A stretch of 64,000 nucleotides of DNA from Hymenobacter lapidarius (GCF_001816145.1 NZ_MDZB01000131.1:62001-126000), one strand, 5' to 3'; counted from the stretch's first letter, positions 1-8,932 are shown. Made by a program: numbers and translations. The notes: a model not told the origin generated them from the letters alone.

Positions 1-27
1 AAATTGCCCGCTTTGACTCTGACCGAA

Positions 28-62
28 ACTCATAACTTTTAACTTTTAACTCATAACTATAA
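28..62. repeat. Short tandem-repeat arm upstream of rpmA
   Basis: The stretch before rpmA is made of imperfect copies of a short AT-rich unit (ACTCATAACTTTTAACTTTT type). It resembles one arm of the inverted tandem-arm elements seen at 12416, 16602 and 55671. Only one arm is visible because the window starts here. It lies where the rplU-rpmA spacer is expected, so it may be part of an operon leader. This assignment rests on visual similarity. Confidence 0.5.
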
Positions 63-66
63 CAAC

Positions 67-342
67 ATGGCTCACAAGAAAGGTGTCGGCTCGTCCAACA
101 ACGGCCGCGAATCGCATTCCAAACGTCTCGGCGTAAAAATCTTCGGTGGCCAGGCCCTCGTTGCCGGCAACATCATCGTGCGTCAGCGCGGTACCAAGCA
201 CCACGCCGGCGAGAACGTAGGCATGGGCAAGGACCACACGCTGTTCGCCCTCGTTGACGGCGAAGTACAGTTCAAGAAAGGCCGCAAAGACCGTTCGTTC
301 GTGACGGTGTTGCCCCGCGAGGTAGTTTCGGTTCCAGCTTAA
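67..342 (+). CDS. rpmA: 50S ribosomal protein L27
   Basis: This is bacterial L27, a 91-residue protein of the large ribosomal subunit located near the peptidyl transferase centre. The start [16 protein letters not shown] and the core motif [20 protein letters not shown] are diagnostic of the family, and the length is typical. The N-terminus begins directly with MAHKKG, so no cleaved extension as in Firmicutes L27 is present. In most bacteria it follows rplU, which would lie just left of the window. A strong hairpin terminator follows within 20 bp of the stop. Confidence 0.98.
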   Translation: MAHKKGVGSSNNGRESHSKRLGVKIFGGQALVAGNIIVRQRGTKHHAGENVGMGKDHTLFALVDGEVQFKKGRKDRSFVTVLPREVVSVPA

Positions 343-361
343 TTGCTGCTAGCCTGATACG

Positions 362-393
362 AAAAGGGCTGCTCCTCACGGAGCAGCCCTTTT
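362..393 (+). terminator. Intrinsic terminator after rpmA
   Basis: A 13-bp perfect stem (AAAAGGGCTGCTC paired with GAGCAGCCCTTTT) around a 6-nt loop ends in a T-run. It lies 19 bp after the rpmA stop and ends the presumed rplU-rpmA transcript. The A-run at its left foot could make it act in the other direction too, for the leftward gene ending at 473. Confidence 0.85.
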
Positions 394-472
394 CGCGTTG
401 TTGCTTACTGCGCTTGCGTTCTACTACACATAGCAGATGCATCAATTGACAGCGAAGTAGCCCAGCGGCCGC

Positions 473-1150
473 CTACCGCCCGAAGTACAAGCTGGCGTTG
501 AGCTGGGTGGTGAAGGTGAAGGGGGCCGAAGAAAGGCCCAGCGTGGCGCCGTTGTAGCTGGCCCCGGCGCCAATGCCGGCGTTAATATCGAACAAGAGGC
601 TGCGGTTGATACGCCGCTGCATGCCCCAGAGCAGGTTCAGGGAAGGCATGGTCTCCACGCTCCGGCCGTAGAGGCGGCGCATTTCGGCGTGCGCCTCCAG
701 GCCCAGGTAATTGCCGATGAACTGCCCGTGGGCGCGGTTGTTGCGCGCACGGCCGACCTGGTTGTAGTAATAACGGCCGCCCAAGCCTATAGCGCCGGAG
801 GGAATCAGGTTGCTGCGCTCGCCATTGAAAGTGGGTCGGCGTAGGCTGAAGTCGGCGTCAGCTTGGCCGTACAGGGTGAACTTAGAGCTCAGCGCAACCT
901 CCGCTCCCACCGACAGTGGCACTCGGCCCAAGAACCCATCATAGCCACCCATCGTAATAGCGCGCCCTGCATTAAGGCCAACTTTTAGCAGGAGTTTATC
1001 GGAGGCCGCATCGGTTGGGGCCGGCCCGGCAGTTGGTAGCGATGGTGCGGCGCCGGGCGTGGCTGCCGGCGCCGGCGCAGTTTGGGCTGAGCTACGAGCA
1101 GTGCTGGCAACCAGCAGAACACCGGGCAGAAAAAGGCGAAGGGTACGCAT
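473..1150 (-). CDS. Secreted outer-membrane beta-barrel protein, unknown function
   Basis: This is a 225-residue exported protein. I chose the ATG at 1150 because it starts a clear signal peptide (MRTLRLFLPGVLLVAST, cleavage near ARSSAQ); the longer reading frame upstream lacks one. After an Ala/Pro-rich stretch (about residues 25-50) the rest alternates polar and hydrophobic residues with many Gly and Tyr and ends in ASLYFGR, as expected of a small outer-membrane barrel. No family is recognised. It lies 77 bp after the cyclase gene on the same strand and may be co-transcribed with it. Confidence 0.75.
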   Translation of the reverse strand: MRTLRLFLPGVLLVASTARSSAQTAPAPAATPGAAPSLPTAGPAPTDAASDKLLLKVGLNAGRAITMGGYDGFLGRVPLSVGAEVALSSKFTLYGQADADFSLRRPTFNGERSNLIPSGAIGLGGRYYYNQVGRARNNRAHGQFIGNYLGLEAHAEMRRLYGRSVETMPSLNLLWGMQRRINRSLLFDINAGIGAGASYNGATLGLSSAPFTFTTQLNASLYFGR

Positions 1151-1227
1151 AACGGGTATGTGAATAAGGGAAAGGTTCGTGCGGTAGATTCCGTGGCGGC
1201 CGGCACGGTTGCATGAACAGTCCGAAC

Positions 1228-2007
1228 TCAAGCAGTAGCCAGCACCTTCAGGCGGTATAGCACGGGCTTGCTGGGGCTGGCATCCAGCTCCAGGCTAGTG
1301 ACTTGGATGTTGAGGAGGTATAACCCATCCTGCGCTTCATCGGGCACGAAAATCAGCTCGGTGATGGTGGCGCTGCAGCGGGGAGCGACGGGGTACGTCC
1401 AGAAGGCGTGGTGGGCCAGGAGCTGGCCGGCATCTTCTTCGCGGTCCACGCTGGGCAGGTCGAGGAGGAAATGCTCGACGCCGTGCGCTACCAGGAAATG
1501 CGCCAGTGCGGGCTCTATGTAGGTGGGATTGGTGCCGGAATACTGGCGGGTGCGCTTGGCGGGGTCGTTGGGCAGGGTACGCAGTACCAGGGCTTCGGGC
1601 AGGGAGCGGTCGGGCTGCAGGGCCAGGGCGGCCTGCACATCGGCCAGCAGCACCACCAGGTCGCCGTTGGGCTGGGGCACTGGGGCCACGCTCACCAGCC
1701 GGGCCACAAACAGGAAGCGGCGCAGGCACTTGTTGAGGGTGGCGGCCGGGTCGGGCGAAATATGGCCGTAGCATTCGGTGTGGGTACCGTTGCCGTGGGG
1801 CGTGAGGTGCACGCGCTGGTAATTGGTGCTGCCGCCCAGCGCCACGCTGCCCACAAAGCTGCCCACCCGAATGGTATCGAACTGCACGGGCTCGGCCCAG
1901 AAGCAATTCACCTGGTCGGGGCCGGGGGCCAGGGGCAGGGAAATATCAATGGGCGCGGCGGGGTCGAAGGCGTAGGTGCGGCCGGCGTAGGGGTAAGTAG
2001 GAAGCAT
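1228..2007 (-). CDS. Cyclase family protein (kynurenine formamidase-like hydrolase)
   Basis: This 259-residue protein belongs to the metal-dependent cyclase/kynurenine formamidase family (PF04199). The metal-binding signature is seen at residues 71-82 (HGNGTHTECYGH), a variant of the family HxGTHxD motif with one extra residue after the first His and Glu instead of Asp. The closing part carries the usual FxxPDEAQDGLYLLNIQ core. No signal peptide is present, so it should be cytoplasmic. Family members hydrolyse formylkynurenine or related amides. No other kynurenine gene is nearby, so the substrate is unknown. Confidence 0.8.
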   Translation of the reverse strand: MLPTYPYAGRTYAFDPAAPIDISLPLAPGPDQVNCFWAEPVQFDTIRVGSFVGSVALGGSTNYQRVHLTPHGNGTHTECYGHISPDPAATLNKCLRRFLFVARLVSVAPVPQPNGDLVVLLADVQAALALQPDRSLPEALVLRTLPNDPAKRTRQYSGTNPTYIEPALAHFLVAHGVEHFLLDLPSVDREEDAGQLLAHHAFWTYPVAPRCSATITELIFVPDEAQDGLYLLNIQVTSLELDASPSKPVLYRLKVLATA

Positions 2008-2086
2008 TGATAGCTGGCGTTAATGGTGCGTTGCGCAGGAGCCCACCCCGCCGTGCAGATGGCGTCTTGGTACAATAACCTAAAAA

Positions 2087-2758
2087 TTACGTTGGCTCCA
2101 CGGGTACGGCTTCGGCAAGTTGATTGAGGATGCGGCTGATTTCGGCGGCGCGGCTCACGACGATGAGATGGCCGCCTGGCAGCCGGTACTGGCTGTGCGT
2201 GGCCCCCTTGGGCAGCAGGCGGTCGGCGGTGCCGTGAATGCGGATGACGGCAGCATTGAGCTGGCCCGGCCACTGCACCAATTGGCCGATGGCCCAACGC
2301 GTAAAATCCGGGGCGGTATCGTGCAAAATCTGCCGAAGAAGCTGGTATTCGCTGCCGTTTTTCACGCCAAAAAACCACTGCGCCAGCCGCGGCAGGCGTG
2401 GCAACAGCTGCGGCGGCAGCAGGCGATGCAGGCCGGTGGCCCGCGCCAGGCCCGCCGCCCACGGCAGCTCGGCGGGCCCCGCGAAGCTGGATACCAACAC
2501 TACGCGGGCCAGGGGACGCAATTGAGCTACTTCTAATGCTAATACGCCCCCAAAAGAAACGCCAACCAGCCAGCAGGCTTGCGCTGCGGGCACGGCCGCC
2601 GCGAGGCGGGCGGCGTAATGCGGCAGCGCCTCCCGGGGGGTTTGAGGCGGCAGCCAGCGTAGCACGTGTACCTCGCCCCGCAGACGCAGGAACTGAAACA
2701 CCCGCTCATCGGCTCCCAGTCCGGGAATGAGATAAAAGATGGTGGGTGAAGCTTCCAT
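2087..2758 (-). CDS. Alpha/beta hydrolase
   Basis: This is a 223-residue alpha/beta hydrolase. The N-terminal IPGLGADERVF segment supplies the oxyanion loop. The nucleophile elbow is GVSFGG with Ser as the likely catalytic residue, followed by the acid in GTADRLLP and the catalytic His in LPGGHLIVV. The lid is short. No signal peptide is seen. It lies in a leftward run between a hypothetical protein and the cyclase-family gene with gaps of 48 and 79 bp, consistent with co-transcription. The substrate cannot be told from the sequence. Confidence 0.85.
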   Translation of the reverse strand: MEASPTIFYLIPGLGADERVFQFLRLRGEVHVLRWLPPQTPREALPHYAARLAAAVPAAQACWLVGVSFGGVLALEVAQLRPLARVVLVSSFAGPAELPWAAGLARATGLHRLLPPQLLPRLPRLAQWFFGVKNGSEYQLLRQILHDTAPDFTRWAIGQLVQWPGQLNAAVIRIHGTADRLLPKGATHSQYRLPGGHLIVVSRAAEISRILNQLAEAVPVEPT

Positions 2759-2806
2759 TTTTACGTTTTCAGGCTCCCGGGCGAGCCCGGCAGCAACCAG
2801 CGGCCC

Positions 2807-3241
2807 TCACGTATCGAGCCGTACGAACACGCCTTCGAGATAGAAGATGTTGTGGGGCTGGGGGTCATCAGGACCTTCTTCGTCGCCGCTTTCATCGTCC
2901 TCGGTGGCGGGGTAGGTCACGGATAGTTTGAGGGCGACGCTGGGCAGCGGCACGGGCAGCTTGTCATCGGCGTTGTATTCGAGCAGGGCGGGCCACTCGG
3001 CGGCGGCCAGGGCCTCAGCCACTTCCTCCTGCAAGTCGGCGGCGCGGGTGTGGGCCAGGCCCAGCAGCACGTCCAGCGACTTGAAGGGCAGGGCGAGGTG
3101 GAAAAAGTGGCTGTCGTTGTCGAAAAACGTAGTAGCCCACACGGTCACGTCGTCGGTATTGTCGAAGACGATGGCCACAAGGTGAATTTGCTCCACGAAG
3201 AAGTCGGCATCGTCGGCAATGCTGTCGCTCAATAGCTTCAT
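2807..3241 (-). CDS. Hypothetical acidic protein
   Basis: I do not recognise this 144-residue protein. It is acidic, with Asp/Glu-rich stretches around residues 110-130 (ATEDDESGDEEG). It has no signal peptide or membrane segment, so it is probably cytosolic. A hydrophobic-aromatic core (FFDNDSHFFHLALPF) suggests a folded domain. It sits 48 bp before the alpha/beta hydrolase and 123 bp after hemW on the same strand. The codon use matches its neighbours and the frame is uninterrupted, so I accept it as real. Confidence 0.7.
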   Translation of the reverse strand: MKLLSDSIADDADFFVEQIHLVAIVFDNTDDVTVWATTFFDNDSHFFHLALPFKSLDVLLGLAHTRAADLQEEVAEALAAAEWPALLEYNADDKLPVPLPSVALKLSVTYPATEDDESGDEEGPDDPQPHNIFYLEGVFVRLDT

Positions 3242-3364
3242 AGAATCACGGGTTTAGGCAGATTTAGCGGATAACACGGGCTAGCGGCTGTGCGGGCAGG
3301 GGCTTTTTTCGGGGCGCAATGCGTCAGTGCCAACCAATAATCCGTGAAATACGCCAAATCCGTC

Positions 3365-4501
3365 TCAATCCGCGACAAATAGCTCCAGGGTAATGTGGTC
3401 GGCCAGCAGCTTGCCGGCGTCGGTCAGGGTCAGGACTTCGCCGGCGAGGCGGGCCCAGCCGTTGGCCTGCAGCTCGGCCAGGTAAGCGGGGCGCGTGGCC
3501 AGCAGGTCGAGGCCGAGATGGGCGCGCAGGTGGGCCAGGTCGCAGCCGCGCGCGGTGCGTAGCGTGGTGAGCAGGTATTCGTTGGCGCGGTCGGTAGCGG
3601 TGAGGGCGTCCAGGGTCACGGGCACTTCGCCGCGCTCAAGCACGGCGGCCACGTACTGCGGGTTATTGGCCAGAGTAGACTGGCGGTTGCGGCCGTCGTA
3701 GCTGTGGGCGCTGGGGCCCAGGCCCAGGTAGGGCACGCCGCGCCAGTAGTTGCCGTTGTGGCGGCTCTCGCGGCCGGGCCGGCAGAAGTTGCTGATTTCG
3801 TACTGCTCGTAGCCGTGGGCGCGCATGGCCGCCAGCAGCATCTCAAACTGCGTGGCCACAAACTCATCGGGCGCGGCCCGGAAGGTGCCTTTCTGCAGGC
3901 GGTGGCCGAAGGCCGTGCCGGGCTCAATGGTGAGGGCATAGGCCGACACGTGCGGCACGCCCAGCGCAAAGGCATTGGCCAGGTCGGCCTCCCAGATGTG
4001 GTGGCCGGGCGCGGGCACCCCGTAAATCAGGTCAATGGACAGGTTTTCGAAGCCCGCGTCCTGGGCGCGGCGCACGGCCGTGGTGGATTCCTCGGCGGTG
4101 TGGGCGCGGTTCATCATCCGTAGGTGCGGCTCGTAGAAGCTTTGCAGGCCGATGCTGAGGCGGTTGACACCTGCCTGCCGCAGCTCCTGCAGCTTGGCGG
4201 CGCTCAGGTCGTCGGGGTTGGCTTCGAGGGTAATTTCGGCCTGCGGGGCCACGGCAAAATGGCGGTGAATGGCCGCAAAAATCTGCTCCAGCTCCGGGGC
4301 GGTGAGCAGGGAGGGCGTGCCGCCGCCGAAGTAGATGGTTTCCAGTGCCGGGGCAGCGCCCAGGTAGTCCCGGCGCAGCTCAATTTCCCGCACAATAGCT
4401 TCCACCAAACGGCTTTTCAGCCCCAGCGAGGTGCTGAAGTGGAAGTCGCAGTAGTGGCAAGCTTGCTTGCAGAAAGGAATGTGGAGGTAGAGGCCGGCCA
4501 T
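3365..4501 (-). CDS. hemW: Radical SAM heme chaperone HemW
   Basis: This is a HemN-like radical SAM protein of 378 residues. The cluster motif at residues 11-20 is CKQACHYCDF, that is CX3CX2CXF. The last position is Phe rather than the Cys of true coproporphyrinogen dehydrogenase HemN, which favours HemW, a heme-binding chaperone. The GGGTPS and LSIGLQSF motifs and the C-terminal HemN domain are present. I chose the ATG at 4501 because the family starts directly with GLYLHIPFC; the longer frame adds an unrelated Arg-rich tail. It is divergent from the RsbQ-like gene. Confidence 0.93.
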   Translation of the reverse strand: MAGLYLHIPFCKQACHYCDFHFSTSLGLKSRLVEAIVREIELRRDYLGAAPALETIYFGGGTPSLLTAPELEQIFAAIHRHFAVAPQAEITLEANPDDLSAAKLQELRQAGVNRLSIGLQSFYEPHLRMMNRAHTAEESTTAVRRAQDAGFENLSIDLIYGVPAPGHHIWEADLANAFALGVPHVSAYALTIEPGTAFGHRLQKGTFRAAPDEFVATQFEMLLAAMRAHGYEQYEISNFCRPGRESRHNGNYWRGVPYLGLGPSAHSYDGRNRQSTLANNPQYVAAVLERGEVPVTLDALTATDRANEYLLTTLRTARGCDLAHLRAHLGLDLLATRPAYLAELQANGWARLAGEVLTLTDAGKLLADHITLELFVAD

Positions 4502-4573
4502 GAAAGCGCGAATGCGGGGTATCAGCCGGCCACGGAACACCCGCCCCAGCCAGCGGTGCAGGGCCGCGCCCCG

Positions 4574-4581
4574 CAAAGGTA
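4574..4581 (-). promoter_or_regulatory. Candidate -7 promoter box of hemW
   Basis: The minus strand reads TACCTTTG, an exact match to the Bacteroidota -7 consensus TAnnTTTG, 73 bp before the hemW ATG. No clear -33 TTG is seen at the usual spacing, so the assignment is tentative. Confidence 0.4.
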
Positions 4582-4689
4582 ACTCCGGTGCCCAGGGCCA
4601 GGCCATCCGTAGCTACCTTTCATATTCCAAATGCCTCATCTGGCAGCGGGCAGCGGCTCAGGGGCCGCTTTACACAACAGCACGATGCA

Positions 4690-5502
4690 ATGGAAGTTTT
4701 GAAGCGCAACAACGTCACGGTAACGGGGACGGGCCAGCAGGCCATGGTTTTTATGCACGGGTTTGGCTGCAACCAGCACATGTGGCGGCTGGTGGCCCCC
4801 GCTTTTGAGGACCGGTACCGCGTGGTGCTGCTCGACCTGGTGGGGGCGGGCAAGTCGGACCTCGCGGCCTACAACCCGGCCCGCTACAGCACGCTTGATG
4901 CCCACGCCGAAGACGTGCTGGACGTGCTGCAGGCGCTGGACCTGCACGACACCGTGCTGGTGGGCCATTCGGTGAGTGCCATGATTGCGGTGCTGGTGGC
5001 CATTCGGGAGCCGGCCCGGGTGGCCAGGCTGGTGCTGGTGGCGCCCTCGCCGCGCTACCTCAACGACGCCGGCTACACCGGCGGCTTCGAGCTAGCCGAC
5101 ATCGAGGAGCTGTTCGACACCATGGACAACAACTACCTGGGCTGGTCGGCGGGCATCACCCCGGTCATCATGGGCCACCCCGAGCGGCCCGAGCTTAGCG
5201 AGGAGCTCAACAACAGCTTCTGCAACACCGACCCCACCATTGCCCAGCATTTTGCCCGGGTCACGTTTCTCTCCGACAACCGGGCCGACCTGCCGCACGT
5301 GCGCACGCCGGCGCTCATTCTGCAATCGGCACAGGACGCCCTGGCGCCGCTGGCCGTGGGCCAGTACCTGCACCAGCACCTGGCCAACAGCCAGCTCACC
5401 GTTCTCAACAACCCGGGCCACTGCCCCCACCTCAGTGCCCCGCAGCAAACCATCAGCGCCATCAACCTATTTCTGGAGCCGGCGCGTATAGCGCAGGTAT
5501 GA
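4690..5502 (+). CDS. RsbQ/KAI2-type alpha/beta hydrolase, probable signalling partner of the PAS kinase
   Basis: This 270-residue hydrolase closely follows the Bacillus RsbQ and plant KAI2/D14 pattern. It has the oxyanion loop FMHGFGCNQHMW, the nucleophile motif GHSVSAM (Ser94), Asp216 in SAQDALAP and His244 in NPGHCPHLS. The stretches CNTDPTIAQHFARVTFLSD and PSPRYLND are RsbQ hallmarks. I chose the ATG at 4690, which gives the family length. Its stop overlaps the start of the PAS histidine kinase by 4 bp (ATGA). In Bacillus, RsbQ is needed by the PAS-containing phosphatase RsbP, so here the hydrolase may make or sense a ligand for the PAS domain. That link is inference. Confidence 0.9.
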   Translation: MEVLKRNNVTVTGTGQQAMVFMHGFGCNQHMWRLVAPAFEDRYRVVLLDLVGAGKSDLAAYNPARYSTLDAHAEDVLDVLQALDLHDTVLVGHSVSAMIAVLVAIREPARVARLVLVAPSPRYLNDAGYTGGFELADIEELFDTMDNNYLGWSAGITPVIMGHPERPELSEELNNSFCNTDPTIAQHFARVTFLSDNRADLPHVRTPALILQSAQDALAPLAVGQYLHQHLANSQLTVLNNPGHCPHLSAPQQTISAINLFLEPARIAQV

Positions 5503-6671
5503 AGGAGGGCGACTTTATGAAGATGCCGGTGCTGGACCTGCGCCTGACGGAGGAAAACCTCGACGACCTCTACGATAACGCCCCCTGCGGCTACTGCTCC
5601 TGCCTGCCCGATGGTACGCTGGTTAAGCTCAACCACACCCTGCTCCAGTGGCTGGGCTACCAGCGCGAGGAGCTGGTGGCGCGCCAGTGCCTGCAGCAGC
5701 TCCTGACGGTGGGTGGGCGCCTGCACTTCGAAATGCACGGCGTGCCCCTGCTCCTGCTGCAGGGCCACATCCGCGAAATCAGCTACTCGCTGCGCACCAA
5801 AACCGGTGCCGCCGTGCCGGTGCTGCTGAATGCCGTGCTCCTGCGCGACGCCAATGGCAACCCGCTGGTGGTGCGCGTGACCCTGTTCGACATCACCGAC
5901 CGCCGCAAGTACGAGCAGGAGCTGCTCCGGACCAAGGCCGAGGCCGAGGCGCAACGCGAGCAGCTGCGCAGCCAGAACGAGGAGCTCATCCGCATCAATG
6001 CCGACCTGGACAGCTTCGTGTACACGGCCTCGCACGACCTCCGGCAGCCGGTGCACAACCTGGCCGGCCTGTTCCAGGAGTTTGAGCGCAGCGCCACCTT
6101 TCACGACCCGGCATCGGCCAACATGGTGGGCATGTTCCACGAAGCCCTGCAGCAGCTTCTGGGCACAATTGACGGCCTCACGGAAGTGGTGCAGCAGCAG
6201 CGGGAACTGGCGCAGGCCCCCGCGGAGGCCGTGGAGCTGCAGGCTTTCACCGAAGAAGTTATCCGCAGCCTGCCCGCGGCGGTTGGCGAGCCGGAGGCGG
6301 TGTTCACGCTGGATTTTGGGGCGGTGCCCACCCTGCACATGGCGCGGCCCGGCCTGCAAAGCGTGCTTTACAACCTGCTCAGCAATGCCCTGAAGTATGC
6401 GCAGCCGGGCCAGGAGCCGCGCATTGCCGTGCGCACTGCCTACCACGACGACATGGTGGTGCTGAGCGTGCAGGACAACGGGCGCGGCATCGACCTGGGA
6501 CGCCACGGCGGCGAGCTGTTTCAGCTGTTCCGGCGCTTCCACCCCGACGTGGCCGGGTCGGGCGTGGGCCTGTACCTAGTCAACCGCCTGGTGCACCTGG
6601 CCGGCGGGCGCATCGAAACCAGCAGCGAAGTAGGCCAGGGCACCACCTTCCGGTTGTTTTTGCCAAAGTAG
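5499..6671 (+). CDS. PAS-domain sensor histidine kinase coupled to the RsbQ-like hydrolase
   Basis: This is a 390-residue soluble histidine kinase. An N-terminal PAS domain spans about residues 15-135 and ends in the typical DITDRRKYE. A coiled coil follows (138-170). The dimerisation/H box contains ASHDLRQP with His179 as the expected phosphorylation site. The ATPase domain has an N box (NLLSNALKYA, 292-301), a G1 box (DNGRG, 326-330) and a G2 box (GSGVGLYL, 353-360). No membrane segment is present, so sensing is cytosolic. The start overlaps the hydrolase stop, implying translational coupling. No response regulator is adjacent, so its output partner is unknown. An internal ATG at residue 7 is an alternative start. 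Confidence 0.92.
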   Translation: MKEGDFMKMPVLDLRLTEENLDDLYDNAPCGYCSCLPDGTLVKLNHTLLQWLGYQREELVARQCLQQLLTVGGRLHFEMHGVPLLLLQGHIREISYSLRTKTGAAVPVLLNAVLLRDANGNPLVVRVTLFDITDRRKYEQELLRTKAEAEAQREQLRSQNEELIRINADLDSFVYTASHDLRQPVHNLAGLFQEFERSATFHDPASANMVGMFHEALQQLLGTIDGLTEVVQQQRELAQAPAEAVELQAFTEEVIRSLPAAVGEPEAVFTLDFGAVPTLHMARPGLQSVLYNLLSNALKYAQPGQEPRIAVRTAYHDDMVVLSVQDNGRGIDLGRHGGELFQLFRRFHPDVAGSGVGLYLVNRLVHLAGGRIETSSEVGQGTTFRLFLPK

Positions 6672-6854
6672 GGGTTGTTTGTGGGTGCCCAACCTGGACG
6701 CTGGTTTCACGTTTCTGTCCCAAATTAAACAGACCAGACAGTTGACGCAAAGGCTTGTTATTGAACAAAAAAGCTGATTGCTATCAGCCAAAAGCTAATG
6801 GTTCGGCACTTACCTTCGGGAAATTAAACGCCGGCTTTCGCGTTGTGTGTCCGA

Positions 6855-8714
6855 ATGGGTAAGCGGTTTCTATTGTGTTGTTTGGCCTGGCTGGTGCTTA
6901 GCGGGCTGCTGGGGCTGCCGGCCGGCCGGGCCCAAACCCCCTCCCTGAACTCCAACGTCCCCAACCAGCCCGGCCTCACGCCGCCCCCGGTGCCGCCCGC
7001 CGTCCCGGCTCCCGTGGCCGCCCCGCGCCGGGTGCTGAGCCGCCCGCGGGTGCTGGTGCTGGAAACCGAAGCCGCCGACCGCCCCGCCCTGCGCCGCTAC
7101 AAGGTGCGCGCCACCGTGCCCGATTCCCTCACCGCCCTGCGCCAGGTGCGGAAGCTGGTGCTGGACCTGCAGGGCGATGCCTACCTCACCGCCTCGGCCG
7201 ACGAGCTGCGCTGGACCCGCGACACGGTGCGGGTGCGCCTGTACGTGGGCCAGCCGTTTCGCTGGGCTTTCCTGCAAAACGGCAACCTGGGCGACGGCCT
7301 GCTGGCGCACGCCGGCTACCGCGAGAAGTTCTTCAACCAAACGCCCTTTGTGCCCGCCGACTGGGTGAAGCTGCAGGAACGGATTCTGGGCGAGGCCGAG
7401 AACCAGGGCTTCCCGTTTGCCACCGTGGGGCTGGACTCCATTCAGCTCAGCGACCACGACATTTCCGGGCGGGTGGTGCTGCGGCGCGGGCAGGCGGTGG
7501 TCTTCGACTCGCTGGAGATTGTGGGCACCACCAAAACAAAGAAGCGGTTTCTGACCAAATACCTCCAGATTTTCCCCAACCAGCCCTTCAGCCAGCAGCG
7601 GGTGGCGGCGGCGGCCCAGCTGCTGCGTCAGTTGCCCTACATACGCCTGCAGGCCGAGCCGGAAGTGCGCTTTGCGCGGGGCAAGGCCCGGGTGTACCTG
7701 CTGCTCGACGAGCGGCCGTCCAATCAGTTCGACGCCATTGTGGGCATTCTGCCCAATGCCGACGCCAGCAAAACCGGCGTGCAAATCACCGGCGACGTCA
7801 CCATCAACCTGCGCAACATCAAGGGCGGCGGCAAGCAGTTCGGGCTGCAGTTTCGCAAAACCGACGCGTTTTCGCAGCTGCTCGATGCCCAGTACGTGCA
7901 CCCCAACTTCTTCGGCTCGCCGCTGGAGGTGGCCGGCAGCTTCAACCTCTACAAGCAAACCAACGACTTCACCACCATCCGGCCCCGGCTGCAGGTCACG
8001 TACCCCACGGCGCGGGCGGGCCGCGTCAGCTTCTTCGCCGAGCAGCGCGGCTCGTTTCTCGACGCGCTGCAGGACACCACACGGCTGCCCCAAAACCTGG
8101 ATTCGCAGTACAATTCCTACGGCATCGGCTACGCCTTCAATAGCCTCGACGACCTGTTCTTTCCCCGCCGGGGCTTCCTGCTCAACGCCCAGGGCGCCGT
8201 GGGCACCAAAACCATCAGCCTCAACGCGCAGCTGGCCCCCGAGCTGTACCGCGACCTGGCCCTGCGCTCCACGCAGTACACGTTTGGCCTGCGGGCCGAG
8301 CGCTACTTTCCCGTGAAGCGGGCCGGAGTGCTGCTGCTGCGACTGCGCGGCGAGTCCCTGCTCAACCCCCGCCTGTTCACCAACGACCTGTTCCGGCTTG
8401 GCGGGCTGAACTCGCTGCGTGGCTTCAACGAAAACCAGTTTTACACCAGCTCCTACGCTGTGGCCACGGCCGAATTCCGGCAGTTTATCGGTACCGATTC
8501 GTACGTGTTTCTCTTTGCTGACCAGGCTTATACGCGCTACGACGTCCCCAATTCCCGCATCGGCCCCGACCAGCCCACCGGGCTGGGGGCGGGCCTGAGC
8601 TTCCGCACGGCGGCGGGGCTTTTCCAGTTCGTGTACTCAGTGGGGCGGGCCAACGAACAGGTATTTGAGCTGCGCACCTCCAAGATTCACTTTGGCCTCA
8701 CCAGCCGGTTTTAA
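6855..8714 (+). CDS. BamA/TamA-like outer membrane protein (POTRA plus Omp85-type barrel)
   Basis: This 619-residue exported protein has a signal peptide (MGKRFLLCCLAWLVLSGLLG...GRAQ), a Pro-rich segment, POTRA-like repeats (about residues 70-290) and a C-terminal surface-antigen barrel ending in HFGLTSRF, with the terminal Phe of Omp85 proteins. The motif LRGFNENQFYTSSYAVATAE contains the (V/I)RG-like loop 6 signature (LRGF). It resembles the divergent Omp85 proteins of Bacteroidota rather than BamA itself, being shorter and with fewer POTRA domains. The ATG at 6855 directly precedes the signal peptide; a TTG 12 bp upstream is possible but less likely. Confidence 0.85.
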   Translation: MGKRFLLCCLAWLVLSGLLGLPAGRAQTPSLNSNVPNQPGLTPPPVPPAVPAPVAAPRRVLSRPRVLVLETEAADRPALRRYKVRATVPDSLTALRQVRKLVLDLQGDAYLTASADELRWTRDTVRVRLYVGQPFRWAFLQNGNLGDGLLAHAGYREKFFNQTPFVPADWVKLQERILGEAENQGFPFATVGLDSIQLSDHDISGRVVLRRGQAVVFDSLEIVGTTKTKKRFLTKYLQIFPNQPFSQQRVAAAAQLLRQLPYIRLQAEPEVRFARGKARVYLLLDERPSNQFDAIVGILPNADASKTGVQITGDVTINLRNIKGGGKQFGLQFRKTDAFSQLLDAQYVHPNFFGSPLEVAGSFNLYKQTNDFTTIRPRLQVTYPTARAGRVSFFAEQRGSFLDALQDTTRLPQNLDSQYNSYGIGYAFNSLDDLFFPRRGFLLNAQGAVGTKTISLNAQLAPELYRDLALRSTQYTFGLRAERYFPVKRAGVLLLRLRGESLLNPRLFTNDLFRLGGLNSLRGFNENQFYTSSYAVATAEFRQFIGTDSYVFLFADQAYTRYDVPNSRIGPDQPTGLGAGLSFRTAAGLFQFVYSVGRANEQVFELRTSKIHFGLTSRF

Positions 8715-8932
8715 GGGTTGCTGAAATAGGGCAAAAGACTGCCAATTCCCGCCATTTCGTCTGCCGAAATCCGGCATAACCCCAACAGTGCGCCACCCTG
8801 ACCGACAGGGGCAAACAAGCCGCCAAAACTGCGTCAATACGGCTGATTTACAGCGCAGATAACCCCGAATTCAGATTGGTACATCATTTGTAATAGATGG
8901 TACGAAGCCGACCTAAAATCCGGCCCCCTACC

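Noticed and set aside
5133..6542. A 469-codon leftward open frame opposite the hydrolase and PAS kinase genes
   Set aside because: It lies antisense to two genes with clear catalytic motifs, has a His/Gln/Val-rich composition typical of the complement of GC-rich coding DNA, and shows no domain.
4690..6671. Classification of the hydrolase-kinase pair as an anti-phage or toxin system
   Set aside because: All motifs fit hydrolase-linked signalling; there is no nuclease, effector or other defence gene in the vicinity.
6870..8093. A 407-codon leftward frame opposite the BamA/TamA-like gene
   Set aside because: The rightward gene has a signal peptide and an Omp85 barrel; the opposite frame has no recognisable feature.
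8715..8932. A CIRCE or other known heat-shock operator before the Hsp20 gene
   Set aside because: I looked for TTAGCACTC-N9-GAGTGCTAA and for perfect inverted repeats near the start and found none convincing.
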